This document shows positions 41,245-47,529 of a stretch of 47,529 nucleotides of DNA, piece by piece. Positions within the stretch are counted from its first letter, which is position 1, and each line of letters begins with the position of its first letter. The DNA lies in NCBI GenBank assembly GCA_028288965.1, contig JAQGHD010000005.1, positions 1 to 47,529 of the forward strand, given 5' to 3'. The translations under genes and the position numbers were made by a program. The notes below the pieces were generated by a model. That model ran no database searches. It was not told the DNA's origin and saw nothing but the letters and a program-made list of their open reading frames with translations. This DNA comes from Candidatus Saccharimonadota bacterium (lineage in GTDB: Bacteria; Patescibacteriota; Saccharimonadia; Saccharimonadales; JAQGHD01).

Positions 41245-42716
41245 CAGCTCACCTCACCAAGATTACTACTTTTTATCTCTGTTATTATACCATGTTTAAG
41301 GCGGGTCTTGTGCCACATAACCAGCGAGAGTAAGACAATTATGGCGTAGGCTACCAGCAACTCCACAACCGTCATAGTTAATTTAGTAGCTGCATGCGGC
41401 AGACGGCTGAGTACGTGAACCACATCGAGCATGTACGTCAGCACCAATCGGGCTGGCCAGGCTAACCAACCAGCTAATGAAGGAGCTAGCAGTCCCCCTA
41501 GCCCGGCTATCATGCTCAAAAACATGGCAATAGGCACCATTGGTACAACTAAGACATTGGCCAGTAAGCTCGTAAGCGAAATTTGGCCAAAAATGAGCAT
41601 AGTAACCGGCAACGTCATGGCCTCGGCAGCTAAGCTCTCTATTAACATAAGTGCCAACGGGTGTGAACGATGCATATGATGAAACCGCGTGGTTAAAAGC
41701 GGCGCCACAATAAGAATGCCAAAAAACGCCAAAAACGATAAATGCCAACCCAGGTCCGACCACAAGTAAAGTGGATACCACCCGGCCGTTAAAGCCGCCG
41801 GCAAAAGCACCACCAGTAGTGGCCGCAAACGCCGGCCATAATACCAAGCACCTAAGCTCAGCATACTGACCAGGGCGGCCCGCACAATCGAAGCGCTAAA
41901 CCCGCTGAACAGCAAGAACACGCTAATGATCAGCAGTGACAGCATGGTGGTTTGATATTTGGAGCGCTTGCCGGTCAGTCGGCGTACCCCACGCATGAGA
42001 ATAGTTAAGTTATAGCCCGACACCGCGATCAGGTGCGTTAAGCCAACCACTGATAGCTGGAGGGTAATTATTTGTGGCAAGGTATTGCGTTGACCAATCA
42101 ATAGTCCTAACCCAAAGGAGGCTAATGGTTCTGGTAAAGCCGACTGCATGCCGGATAAAAAGCGCAGGCGAACAGTGTTAATGGCGGCGGTATCGCCGTG
42201 TATATAGCTGAGCTGAGCAAAACCAATTCTGGCTTGCCTGGCGCCCCGTGTTTGGAACAATTTACCGGTAACTTTCACCATGTCCCCACGGTGCACCATC
42301 GAGACACCATACCCAGTGACACCAATCTGCCCTAGCATGGCTCGTTTGGCTGGCGCTTGCAAGTGAATGTTGGCCACATCAAAACTCAATTGCGATGCCC
42401 GGTCATAAACAGCATCGGTAGTAGCAGTTGCCGTGATAGTTACCTTTTGATTATTCAAGCCAGTGTATGCCAGAAGCTGCTGAGTAAACACCTGCCCGCG
42501 CCACCATCCCAATACAACGCCCAACAACAACAGGCTACACGCCTTGCTCAGCTGGCCGGTTGTCAGCCAACTAGCTCCTAGCAGCAGCCCAGCAATTGGC
42601 AACCAGATCAAACTAAAATTAGCATTGAGCTTAGCTAGCACCAGCCCAAGCAAAAAGGCCATACACAAAACTACCAAAAGTGTCGTACGCCTGTAGTGCC
42701 AGCTCTTAACCCTCAT
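41244..42716 (-). CDS. comEC: ComEC/Rec2 DNA-uptake channel (no nuclease domain)
   Basis: The 490-aa polytopic membrane protein has an N-terminal DUF4131/OB-like part (about 85-170), then the Competence domain with GLLIGQRNTLP, the conserved HLIAVSGYNLTIL (about 233) and VRAALVSMLSLGAWYYGRRL, and about ten helices. It would carry single-stranded DNA across the membrane. The C-terminal metallo-beta-lactamase domain of longer ComEC proteins is missing, so strand degradation must be done by another protein or not at all. Together with the pilus genes it points to natural competence. Confidence 0.92.
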   Translation of the reverse strand: MRVKSWHYRRTTLLVVLCMAFLLGLVLAKLNANFSLIWLPIAGLLLGASWLTTGQLSKACSLLLLGVVLGWWRGQVFTQQLLAYTGLNNQKVTITATATTDAVYDRASQLSFDVANIHLQAPAKRAMLGQIGVTGYGVSMVHRGDMVKVTGKLFQTRGARQARIGFAQLSYIHGDTAAINTVRLRFLSGMQSALPEPLASFGLGLLIGQRNTLPQIITLQLSVVGLTHLIAVSGYNLTILMRGVRRLTGKRSKYQTTMLSLLIISVFLLFSGFSASIVRAALVSMLSLGAWYYGRRLRPLLVVLLPAALTAGWYPLYLWSDLGWHLSFLAFFGILIVAPLLTTRFHHMHRSHPLALMLIESLAAEAMTLPVTMLIFGQISLTSLLANVLVVPMVPIAMFLSMIAGLGGLLAPSLAGWLAWPARLVLTYMLDVVHVLSRLPHAATKLTMTVVELLVAYAIIVLLSLVMWHKTRLKHGIITEIKSSNLGEVS

Positions 42717-42765
42717 CCTCTGGCTATAGTAGCGAGTGACCGTCAGCTAAACAAAAGCGCCATGA

Positions 42766-43317
42766 CTACAACCACATGAGGCTATCTAGCAGTTTAGTAA
42801 ATTCCGCACCGCTAGGGCCGGCCTGGTTGCTTGGCCCCTGCGAAACAATGTGGAGCAGCACACCTTTATGCTGCCAGAATAAACTCTTTTCAAAATCGCC
42901 GCTCGCCTTAGTAAAGACTGCTGTGCTCCCAACTTTTACATCACGCGTTGAGGCAATATAGACGCTCGGCTGCGACTTGCGGACAACAAATTCTGGCTCA
43001 CCATTAAGATTGGCATTGGCGGCAGCCTTAATGCTCAGTGTCATGCTTTGCCCCCCGGATGCAGTCGCAAGGCTGTATCTTTCAATAAAGGCTGCATCGT
43101 CAACAAGCTTAAGCTGGTATTTTGGCTGGTAGCTAAAGCGAATTCGTTTGCCACTATATATGAGTGACTCCGACTGGTTCGGAGATTGACTGACCTCTGT
43201 TGGAACATTAAAAACACTGCCATTAAGCTTGTGCTTGAGCGCGGGAGCACTTAAAACTCCAGCACCAGCTAGGCTGCCAACAATGGCTAGAATAATAAGT
43301 GGTTTTTTTACTTTCAT
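42766..43317 (-). CDS. Exported or membrane-anchored protein, unknown
   Basis: The 183-aa product has a basic N-terminus and one hydrophobic segment (about 6-26, LIILAIVGSLAGAGVLSAPAL) and then a beta-rich domain. It resembles PsbP/DUF-type small exported domains in length and strand pattern (GKRIRFSYQPKYQLKLVDDAAFIERY), but I cannot name the family. A TATAAT on the minus strand (43355-43350) lies about 33 nt upstream, sharing its site with a divergent -10. Confidence 0.65.
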   Translation of the reverse strand: MKVKKPLIILAIVGSLAGAGVLSAPALKHKLNGSVFNVPTEVSQSPNQSESLIYSGKRIRFSYQPKYQLKLVDDAAFIERYSLATASGGQSMTLSIKAAANANLNGEPEFVVRKSQPSVYIASTRDVKVGSTAVFTKASGDFEKSLFWQHKGVLLHIVSQGPSNQAGPSGAEFTKLLDSLMWL

Positions 43318-43412
43318 TTGGATTTTTTAGCGATTTAGTTGCTGACTATATTATACATTTTTACTGGCAAAAACTTTACAGCCATGTAGGCATTGCTTTA
43401 AGCTTAAGGGAT

Positions 43413-43919
43413 ATGGATTTACGAGACAATCTTAGGAGGCAACCCGCCCCACGCGCGGCAGCGGCACCCCCATCCCAACAAACACCAGCTGCCCCGGCAC
43501 ACCACAAGAAGTCAAAGTCCCGCGGCAGTTGGGCGCTTATTACCATAATAGTGCTGGCCATATTGATAATTGCCGGCACCGGTTGCTTTATGATGATGCA
43601 GCAATCGCCCGCTAAAACCATAGAAAAAGGCAAGTACCAAGCGGTATTTTTGGCCGGTGGCCAGGTATACTTTGGCCACATAACCAAAGTTACTCACGAT
43701 TACTTTAAGCTAAACAACATTTACTACATTCAATCCCAAAATCAGAGCCTCCAAAACTCAACCCAACAATCGCAACAACAAGCTTCGCTAACCAAGCTTG
43801 GTAACGAAGTCCATGGGCCGGAAGATTCAATGTATATAGACAGGCATCAAATTCTGTTTTGGGAAAATCTCAAAGACGATGGCAAAGTTGTTCAGGCTAT
43901 CAACAGCAGCAAGAAATAG
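43413..43919 (+). CDS. Single-pass membrane protein with Pro/Ala-rich N-terminus
   Basis: Start placed at ATG 43413 (AAGGGA upstream; 168 aa) instead of 43299, which lies within the divergent promoter region. The protein has a Pro/Ala/Gln-rich cytoplasmic stretch, one helix (about 45-65) and an outer domain beginning KGKYQAVFLAGGQVYFGHITKV, with a Gln/Ser-rich loop. No family is recognised. It is convergent with the next gene, with 1 nt between stops. Confidence 0.65.
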   Translation: MDLRDNLRRQPAPRAAAAPPSQQTPAAPAHHKKSKSRGSWALITIIVLAILIIAGTGCFMMMQQSPAKTIEKGKYQAVFLAGGQVYFGHITKVTHDYFKLNNIYYIQSQNQSLQNSTQQSQQQASLTKLGNEVHGPEDSMYIDRHQILFWENLKDDGKVVQAINSSKK

Positions 43920-43920
43920 T

Positions 43921-44907
43921 CTACATTCGCAGCCGGAGAGTACCTACTCGCCCCCGTCGTTGACCCAGCCAGAAACTCATAACAATTAGGCAGATTAAAC
44001 AGTAGCTAATGAGCACAATGAGGCTTAAGGAATAGTTCGAAAGATTGTGCCCGCCGATAACATTAGTGCTGCCCAGATTGGGTAGAGTACTGACAGCAGC
44101 GAGAGACATAACTGCCTCTCTTCGCTGGCTATCGGTAGCCTCGATCTTAATCTTGTAGGCACCTTCTTGGATGTAGGTGTGCCCAATGGTTACTTCTTGG
44201 GCGGTGCTAAATGTTAACAGCTCTTCCTGGCCATCATCCCAGTTAATATGCACGGCGTATGGTGGCTGCCCATTTAGTATAGTGAAGTTGGCGTCAAAGC
44301 TTTTGCCTTTAGTAAATAACAGGCTGGTGATGGCTGAAGTAAGATGAAACCTGGGTGGTGTATTTACGGGGATAGCTGGAGATTTGGTTTGAAGTTTACT
44401 CTTTGGTTGTGGCAAAGTTTGTTCGGTGTAATTTACGACCACCTGGTTACTAGCTGGCCCCTCTAAGCCCTGGAAGTTAAAGGTTCGCGCCAAAATACGG
44501 TTCTGACCATCAAAAATATCCATTAACATACTGAACTGGCCTTTTTCGTCACAGGTAGTTGAGCCAACAAACAAATCATTACTATAAACCCTAATAGTGT
44601 TGGTCGGCGTGGCCGTTTCACAGACTCCGACAGCTTGTATGGGGTTGCTGGTGTAGGTCGTGCCGACAGCCGGCAAACTAATCTGCGCTGCAAAATGCGG
44701 TTGTGGCGCTAACGCCTGAGTGGCTGCCGTGTCGGTAGCCGCCCGGGCCTTGGCCGATAAACTAAACGTCAAACTAAGAACAAGTCCAGCAGAAATAAGT
44801 ACCAAAGCCAAACCATGGTATGAGGTGTGCCCATGCTTCAGCCGCTTGCCCGTGTGCGAATGCGGTCTAAGATTTAGGACTGTATTTTTTGTTTTCTTGC
44901 GTGCCAT
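43921..44907 (-). CDS. Surface protein with Ig/PKD-like domains, two membrane segments
   Basis: The 328-aa protein has a basic, His-rich N-terminus, a helix (about 30-53), a beta-rich domain with a Cys pair (VGVCETATPTN and GSTTCDEKG, about 75-160), a PKD-like domain (about 195-275: FTILNGQPPYAVHINWDDGQEE...VTIGHTYIQEGAYKIKIEATD), and a C-terminal helix (about 290-315) with basic tail. Probably an exposed structural or adhesion protein. TATAAT on the minus strand lies just upstream of ATG. Confidence 0.72.
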   Translation of the reverse strand: MARKKTKNTVLNLRPHSHTGKRLKHGHTSYHGLALVLISAGLVLSLTFSLSAKARAATDTAATQALAPQPHFAAQISLPAVGTTYTSNPIQAVGVCETATPTNTIRVYSNDLFVGSTTCDEKGQFSMLMDIFDGQNRILARTFNFQGLEGPASNQVVVNYTEQTLPQPKSKLQTKSPAIPVNTPPRFHLTSAITSLLFTKGKSFDANFTILNGQPPYAVHINWDDGQEELLTFSTAQEVTIGHTYIQEGAYKIKIEATDSQRREAVMSLAAVSTLPNLGSTNVIGGHNLSNYSLSLIVLISYCLICLIVMSFWLGQRRGRVGTLRLRM

Positions 44908-44946
44908 TGCTGTAACTTATACGTTTGTATTATAGCAATACGGCGA

Positions 44947-45027
44947 TTAATGGCCTACTAGATACCCCAGCACAATCTTGGCACTGCTGCTCAGCCCCAA
45001 ATGTTGCCTCCAAACTTCATCGAGCAT
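44947..45027 (-). CDS. Possible 26-aa ORF after the methyltransferase gene
   Basis: An open frame begins before the methyltransferase stop in another frame and continues to TAA 44947; ATG 45027 gives 26 residues (MLDEVWRQHLGLSSSAKIVL...). The sequence looks coding-like. It may be a real micro-gene, or a C-terminal piece separated from the methyltransferase by a frameshift. No good ribosome-binding site was seen. Confidence 0.25.
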   Translation of the reverse strand: MLDEVWRQHLGLSSSAKIVLGYLVGH

Positions 45028-45047
45028 ACCAGCTAAGTAGGCCTGCT

Positions 45048-45740
45048 TTAGATCGCTGCTTTTTCAAAGCGCAGGTTAAGCCGCTTGGGTATAGCTACGT
45101 CGGTCTCAGTGGCTTGATATTTTTGAGCTATGGCTTCAGAAATGCGTGGTTCTTGCAGGGCAGTCAGCACAAACCTATTGTCAACAAATGGCTGAGCATA
45201 ACTCTGTAAGCTACGATGAATCATTGTGACCTGAACGCCAAAAGTACCAATCTCGGTGTTATATGGTGCCTGTTGCCAATATTCACCATTTGCCTTACGC
45301 GTAGTGCTCATCGGGTGTGGCACAGAGAATATCAAGCTTCCACCCGGCTTTAAAATGCCATGAACGTTTGAGGCAAACGTCACTAAGTCCTCCACAAAAT
45401 GAAGTGCTAATTTGGAAAACACTACGTCGTAATAACTTTGCTTTTCACTCAAGGGAATTGTGCCGTCCCACATAAAAAAATCCATAGTAGGGGATTCTTG
45501 CTTAGCCATAGCCAGCATGGTCTCGGACAGATCAGCCCCTTCTACGCGTGGGTATTTTTGGGCCAACACACGCGTAACATCCCCTGCCCCACAGCCAAAG
45601 TCCAGTATGGTGGACGCCAAAGCAGGGATTAACTCCAGCTCCGCCGGTAGATTTACTTGATGTTCGTACCAGTTTACTTCTGAGCTAAGCGCACTTTCTG
45701 CGTAACTTTTTGCCAATTCAGGGCTAGTCCATTCACTCAT
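45048..45740 (-). CDS. Class I SAM-dependent methyltransferase
   Basis: Start at ATG 45740 (MSEWTSPELAKSYAE), 230 aa; the upstream track start lies above a TATAAT box. Motif I is LDFGCGAGDVTRVL (SAM binding), followed by ADLSETMLAMAK (motif II acidic region), then YDVVFSKLALHFVEDL and LKPGGSLIFSVPHP. The fold is that of small-molecule methyltransferases of the UbiE/BioC type. Substrate unknown. The -10 box 10 nt upstream suggests a near-leaderless message. Confidence 0.87.
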   Translation of the reverse strand: MSEWTSPELAKSYAESALSSEVNWYEHQVNLPAELELIPALASTILDFGCGAGDVTRVLAQKYPRVEGADLSETMLAMAKQESPTMDFFMWDGTIPLSEKQSYYDVVFSKLALHFVEDLVTFASNVHGILKPGGSLIFSVPHPMSTTRKANGEYWQQAPYNTEIGTFGVQVTMIHRSLQSYAQPFVDNRFVLTALQEPRISEAIAQKYQATETDVAIPKRLNLRFEKAAI

Positions 45741-45750
45741 ATTTGAATTA

Positions 45751-45756
45751 ATTATA
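45751..45756 (-). promoter_or_regulatory. -10 box of the methyltransferase gene
   Basis: TATAAT on the minus strand ends 10 nt before ATG 45740. TTGATT lies upstream with a shorter than usual spacer (15 nt). Confidence 0.5.
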
Positions 45757-45780
45757 ACCGAGTGAGCCAATAATCAACTA

Positions 45781-46056
45781 CTAAAGCTCAGGCCTGACAT
45801 AACGAAAACGCGGGACTGTTTGTCCGTTGTGTTCCACAGTCTCCATAAACATATCTAGCGGCCTCACTTGTAGTCGCAAACCCGAATGCTCGGGTATGAC
45901 ATACAGTGGTATATAAACCGCCAAAATTTCTTCCGTTTCGGTGTGGCGCGCAAATCCAAGTACCTGGTAATAGCGCCGGCCTTCTGGCGTACTTTTATAG
46001 TGCTCATACACACCGGTATTAGGATATTGCCGTTCGGGTTTTGCGCCATTTTCCAT
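45781..46056 (-). CDS. DUF1653 family protein
   Basis: The 91-aa protein matches the compact DUF1653 pattern: GVYEHYKSTPEGRRYYQVLGFARHTETEE near 15-45, AVYIPLY, then VRPLDMFMETVEHNGQTVPRFRYV. The family is widespread and small; its function is unknown. It stands just upstream of the methyltransferase on the same strand. Confidence 0.85.
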   Translation of the reverse strand: MENGAKPERQYPNTGVYEHYKSTPEGRRYYQVLGFARHTETEEILAVYIPLYVIPEHSGLRLQVRPLDMFMETVEHNGQTVPRFRYVRPEL

Positions 46057-46123
46057 GAGAGTAGTATAGCAAGCGGCTAAGGACTTTGTTTAGGGGCCGC
46101 AAGGGGAACTGCTGCAACTAAAA

Positions 46124-46714
46124 TCACACAACAACGTCATCTGGCGGAGGAATTCTGCGTCGTTGGGCAATCCTTGCGAGATCGTTATAGAGTTGGGCAT
46201 TAGCCTGTGCCACTTCAGAATCTTTGGCCTGCTTAGCCGCTATCTCTTCATCGGTGAGCCTAAAGAGCATGGCCAATTTATCCTGATGAAGATGAGGGGC
46301 CCCGGCAAACAGCAGCAAAGCCTCAGCTTCTTCATCATTGAGTGGTCGGGTTGATGTGTGCAAATCTGGCAAACCATGCTGAGCAATAAGTGCACCTGTC
46401 TTGTATCGACGCATTATCACACGCGGATCATCACTACGTAGAGCAAAAAGATAACTGGATTCACGTCTTGATATATCCAGAGCATGAGTAGGTGTAAAAT
46501 CTATACCCCATAGTATTGGCTTGCCGACACCTTTGGGCTCAGGGCCATAAGCCGTATAAGCCACCTTATATCTATTGATCCCAACAGCAAAAGTACGATT
46601 ACCAATACGGTCCTCGGACATAATGCCATTACTTGCTAAAGTATCTTCTACAATGGCTCGAAATGCTTCAACTGGTGCAACTGATTCACCCGTGGTTTCC
46701 AGTCCCTTAGTCAT
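46124..46714 (-). CDS. Unknown soluble protein, leaderless start
   Basis: The 196-aa acidic protein has no membrane helix. It has a strand-rich centre (TFAVGINRYKVAYTAYGPEPKGVG) and a helical, Ala/Glu-rich C-terminus. No family is recognised. A TTGCCC-17-TATAGT promoter ends 6 nt before ATG, so the transcript would start at the start codon. Confidence 0.65.
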   Translation of the reverse strand: MTKGLETTGESVAPVEAFRAIVEDTLASNGIMSEDRIGNRTFAVGINRYKVAYTAYGPEPKGVGKPILWGIDFTPTHALDISRRESSYLFALRSDDPRVIMRRYKTGALIAQHGLPDLHTSTRPLNDEEAEALLLFAGAPHLHQDKLAMLFRLTDEEIAAKQAKDSEVAQANAQLYNDLARIAQRRRIPPPDDVVV

Positions 46715-46720
46715 AGTTCA

Positions 46721-46749
46721 ACTATAGTCCGGCACTGATATTCGGGCAA
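46721..46749 (-). promoter_or_regulatory. Promoter with no untranslated leader
   Basis: Minus strand TTGCCC (46749-46744), 17-nt spacer, TATAGT (46726-46721), then 6 nt to ATG 46714. It is a clear example of a leaderless arrangement in this window. Confidence 0.65.
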
Positions 46750-46783
46750 GCATAACCAAAACAAAAAACACTACGTAGAGTGT

Positions 46784-47143
46784 TTACGGTTTTGAATCCA
46801 TCAATAGTCGCTCTTTGAAGCCGCCACGTTTCTCTCTTTTTTGCTCTTGGACCTGGGCTATATCGTTTAGGGACAGTCTCTTAAGAATTAGGATGCTCTC
46901 AATCACTTCCATAACATCAGCTAACTCTTCAGCCTGGTTTTCTTCAGTTTCTGCTAATGCAAGTTCATTGGCTTCTTCAATAAGCTTAGATAGCAAAGCT
47001 TCCAAATACTCGTTATCATCAGTCAACACCTTGATCTTGGCTTTCTTGCCCTGACTTTCCACAATTTCTGGTATTTTATCTCTTACGAGTTTAGGGTACT
47101 GGTTATCAGCAGGTAGATTAGTGTCTGCATGCATGTATTTCAT
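46784..47143 (-). CDS. MazG-like nucleotide pyrophosphohydrolase
   Basis: Start moved to ATG 47143 (MKYMHADTNLP), 119 aa; the track ORF runs into the tRNA-Lys gene. The protein has YPKLVRDKIPEIVESQGKKAK, then the EExxE-type metal helix LIEEANELALAE and EELADVMEVIESIL. This is the all-alpha NTP-PPase fold of house-cleaning enzymes, often annotated as phosphoribosyl-ATP pyrophosphohydrolase-like. TATTAT lies 6 nt before ATG, so it could be leaderless, but it could also be read through from tRNA-Lys. Confidence 0.82.
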   Translation of the reverse strand: MKYMHADTNLPADNQYPKLVRDKIPEIVESQGKKAKIKVLTDDNEYLEALLSKLIEEANELALAETEENQAEELADVMEVIESILILKRLSLNDIAQVQEQKREKRGGFKERLLMDSKP

Positions 47144-47178
47144 GTTTACATAATAGCAACAAATAAACGCAAACGAAT

Positions 47179-47255
47179 TGGAGGGCCCAGTGGGATTCGA
47201 ACCCACGACACGCGGCTTAAAAGGCCGCTGCTCTAACCAGCTGAGCTATGGGCCC
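47179..47255 (-). tRNA. tRNA-Lys(TTT)
   Basis: Minus-strand cloverleaf: acceptor GGGCCCA/TGGGCCC, D-arm GCTC/GAGC, anticodon stem GCGGC/GCCGC around CTTTTAA (anticodon TTT at 47219-47221), T-arm GTGGG-TTCGAAT-CCCAC, CCA encoded. The discriminator base reads U, where A is usual for tRNA-Lys. Confidence 0.92.
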
Positions 47256-47279
47256 ACGTCAGAATCGATATCGCCTTCC

Positions 47280-47305
47280 ACAAAAAGCAACTCGTTACTT
47301 TTTGT
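47280..47305. terminator. Inverted repeat, possible terminator of the edge gene
   Basis: ACAAAAAG pairs with CTTTTTGT, with inner AAC/GTT. It lies between tRNA-Lys and the gene at the right edge, both on the minus strand, and could end transcription of the latter. The 190 nt here show no coding frame. Confidence 0.45.
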
Positions 47306-47445
47306 TTCATGCTCTTATCGCTTCTTTCTCTCAGTTGTCCAAGCAGTCGAGTTGAATGAATCGACTCCTAGGTTTGGAAAACTGGAACAGGCATTAGAAC
47401 AGGGGTGATTATCTATGAAACAGAGGCAAAAGTCAATCTGGCCGC

Positions 47446-47529
47446 TTATTTGTGCTTTTTATAGTCTGTGCTGCGATTGAAGATCCTCATGGTAACGAAC
47501 TGCAACCCCACCATGGCACCAATGATGGT
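47446..47529 (-). CDS. C-terminal end of a gene cut by the window edge
   Basis: The minus-strand frame is open from the edge to TAA 47446 and encodes 27 residues: a hydrophobic stretch (TIIGAMVGLQFVTM) and a basic tail ending DYKKHK. This resembles the last membrane helix of a membrane protein. The family cannot be told from so short a piece. Confidence 0.5.
   Translation of the reverse strand, partial: TIIGAMVGLQFVTMRIFNRSTDYKKHK

Noticed and set aside
47178-47408. 76-aa plus-strand ORF and the 5' part of the 46784..47206 ORF
   Set aside because: Both run through tRNA-Lys on one strand or the other; the MazG-like gene starts at 47143.
1-47529. UGA recoded to glycine, as in Gracilibacteria and Absconditabacteria
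   Set aside because: Several conserved genes end in TGA at the expected place (for example pilM and pilN overlaps), and no conserved protein contains internal TGA. The tRNA-Gly has the ordinary TCC anticodon.
1-47529. CRISPR array, restriction-modification or phage genes
   Set aside because: No regularly spaced direct repeats, Cas proteins, methylase-nuclease pairs, terminases or capsid genes were seen.

Overview
The window looks like a chromosomal piece of a Patescibacteria/CPR bacterium, most likely Candidatus Saccharibacteria (TM7). This is inferred from gene content, not from a marker-gene tree. The genes are compact and overlapping. There is a type IV pilus cluster with ComEC and RecA, a short one-domain TsaB, an RNase Y-YmdB pair, sortase and surface proteins, and no biosynthetic pathways. 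Many genes have a -10 box only 6-13 nt before the start codon, so leaderless or near-leaderless transcripts appear common. UGA is used as an ordinary stop.

Left part (1-11.3 kb): cell-surface polysaccharide chemistry. A leftward operon reads, in transcription order, a 53-aa LPxTG protein, a NodB-type polysaccharide deacetylase, a processive family 2 glycosyltransferase with QxxRW, and a sortase cut by the window edge. A perfect TTGACA-17-TATAAT promoter precedes it. Rightwards lies a large secreted deacetylase with two carbohydrate-binding-like modules and an Ig-like module, then a Ser/Thr-rich membrane-anchored exoprotein. At 8.9-11.2 kb a second secreted deacetylase ends in a dockerin and is followed 2 nt later by a membrane-anchored cohesin protein, which suggests a minimal cohesin-dockerin surface complex. 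Between these loci are two tRNA genes (Gly-TCC, Arg-TCT) interleaved with three hairpin repeats. Next come three single-gene units of unknown function separated by a nested-hairpin repeat, a layout that recalls integron cassettes.

Middle part (11.3-24.4 kb): RdgB, tRNA-His, a P1B-type ATPase, a dolichol/phytol kinase-like protein, two tRNA-Pro genes, and two unknown genes driven by look-alike promoters. The leftward block that follows holds YmdB, RNase Y, TsaB, TsaE, a lamin-tail-domain surface protein with a histone-like Lys/Ala tail, RecX, an unknown protein and RecA.

Right-centre (24.5-37.4 kb): the type IV pilus locus. PilB and PilC come first, then the major pilin with its own promoter and terminator. 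A second promoter drives a 25-codon leader ORF coupled to three large minor-pilin-like proteins. After a divergent endonuclease-family gene come PilM, PilN, PilO and a small membrane protein. No PilT or prepilin peptidase is in the window.

Right part (37.4-47.5 kb): a PH-domain membrane protein, the RuvB-RuvA and RuvC-YebC-ComEC clusters, several exported or anchored proteins, a methyltransferase, a DUF1653 protein, an unknown protein, a MazG-like pyrophosphohydrolase, tRNA-Lys(TTT), and the C-terminal end of a gene cut by the right edge. Pili, ComEC, RecA/RecX and RuvABC together suggest DNA uptake and recombination. The deacetylase, sortase and cohesin-dockerin genes suggest remodelling of the cell's own surface or that of a host bacterium.
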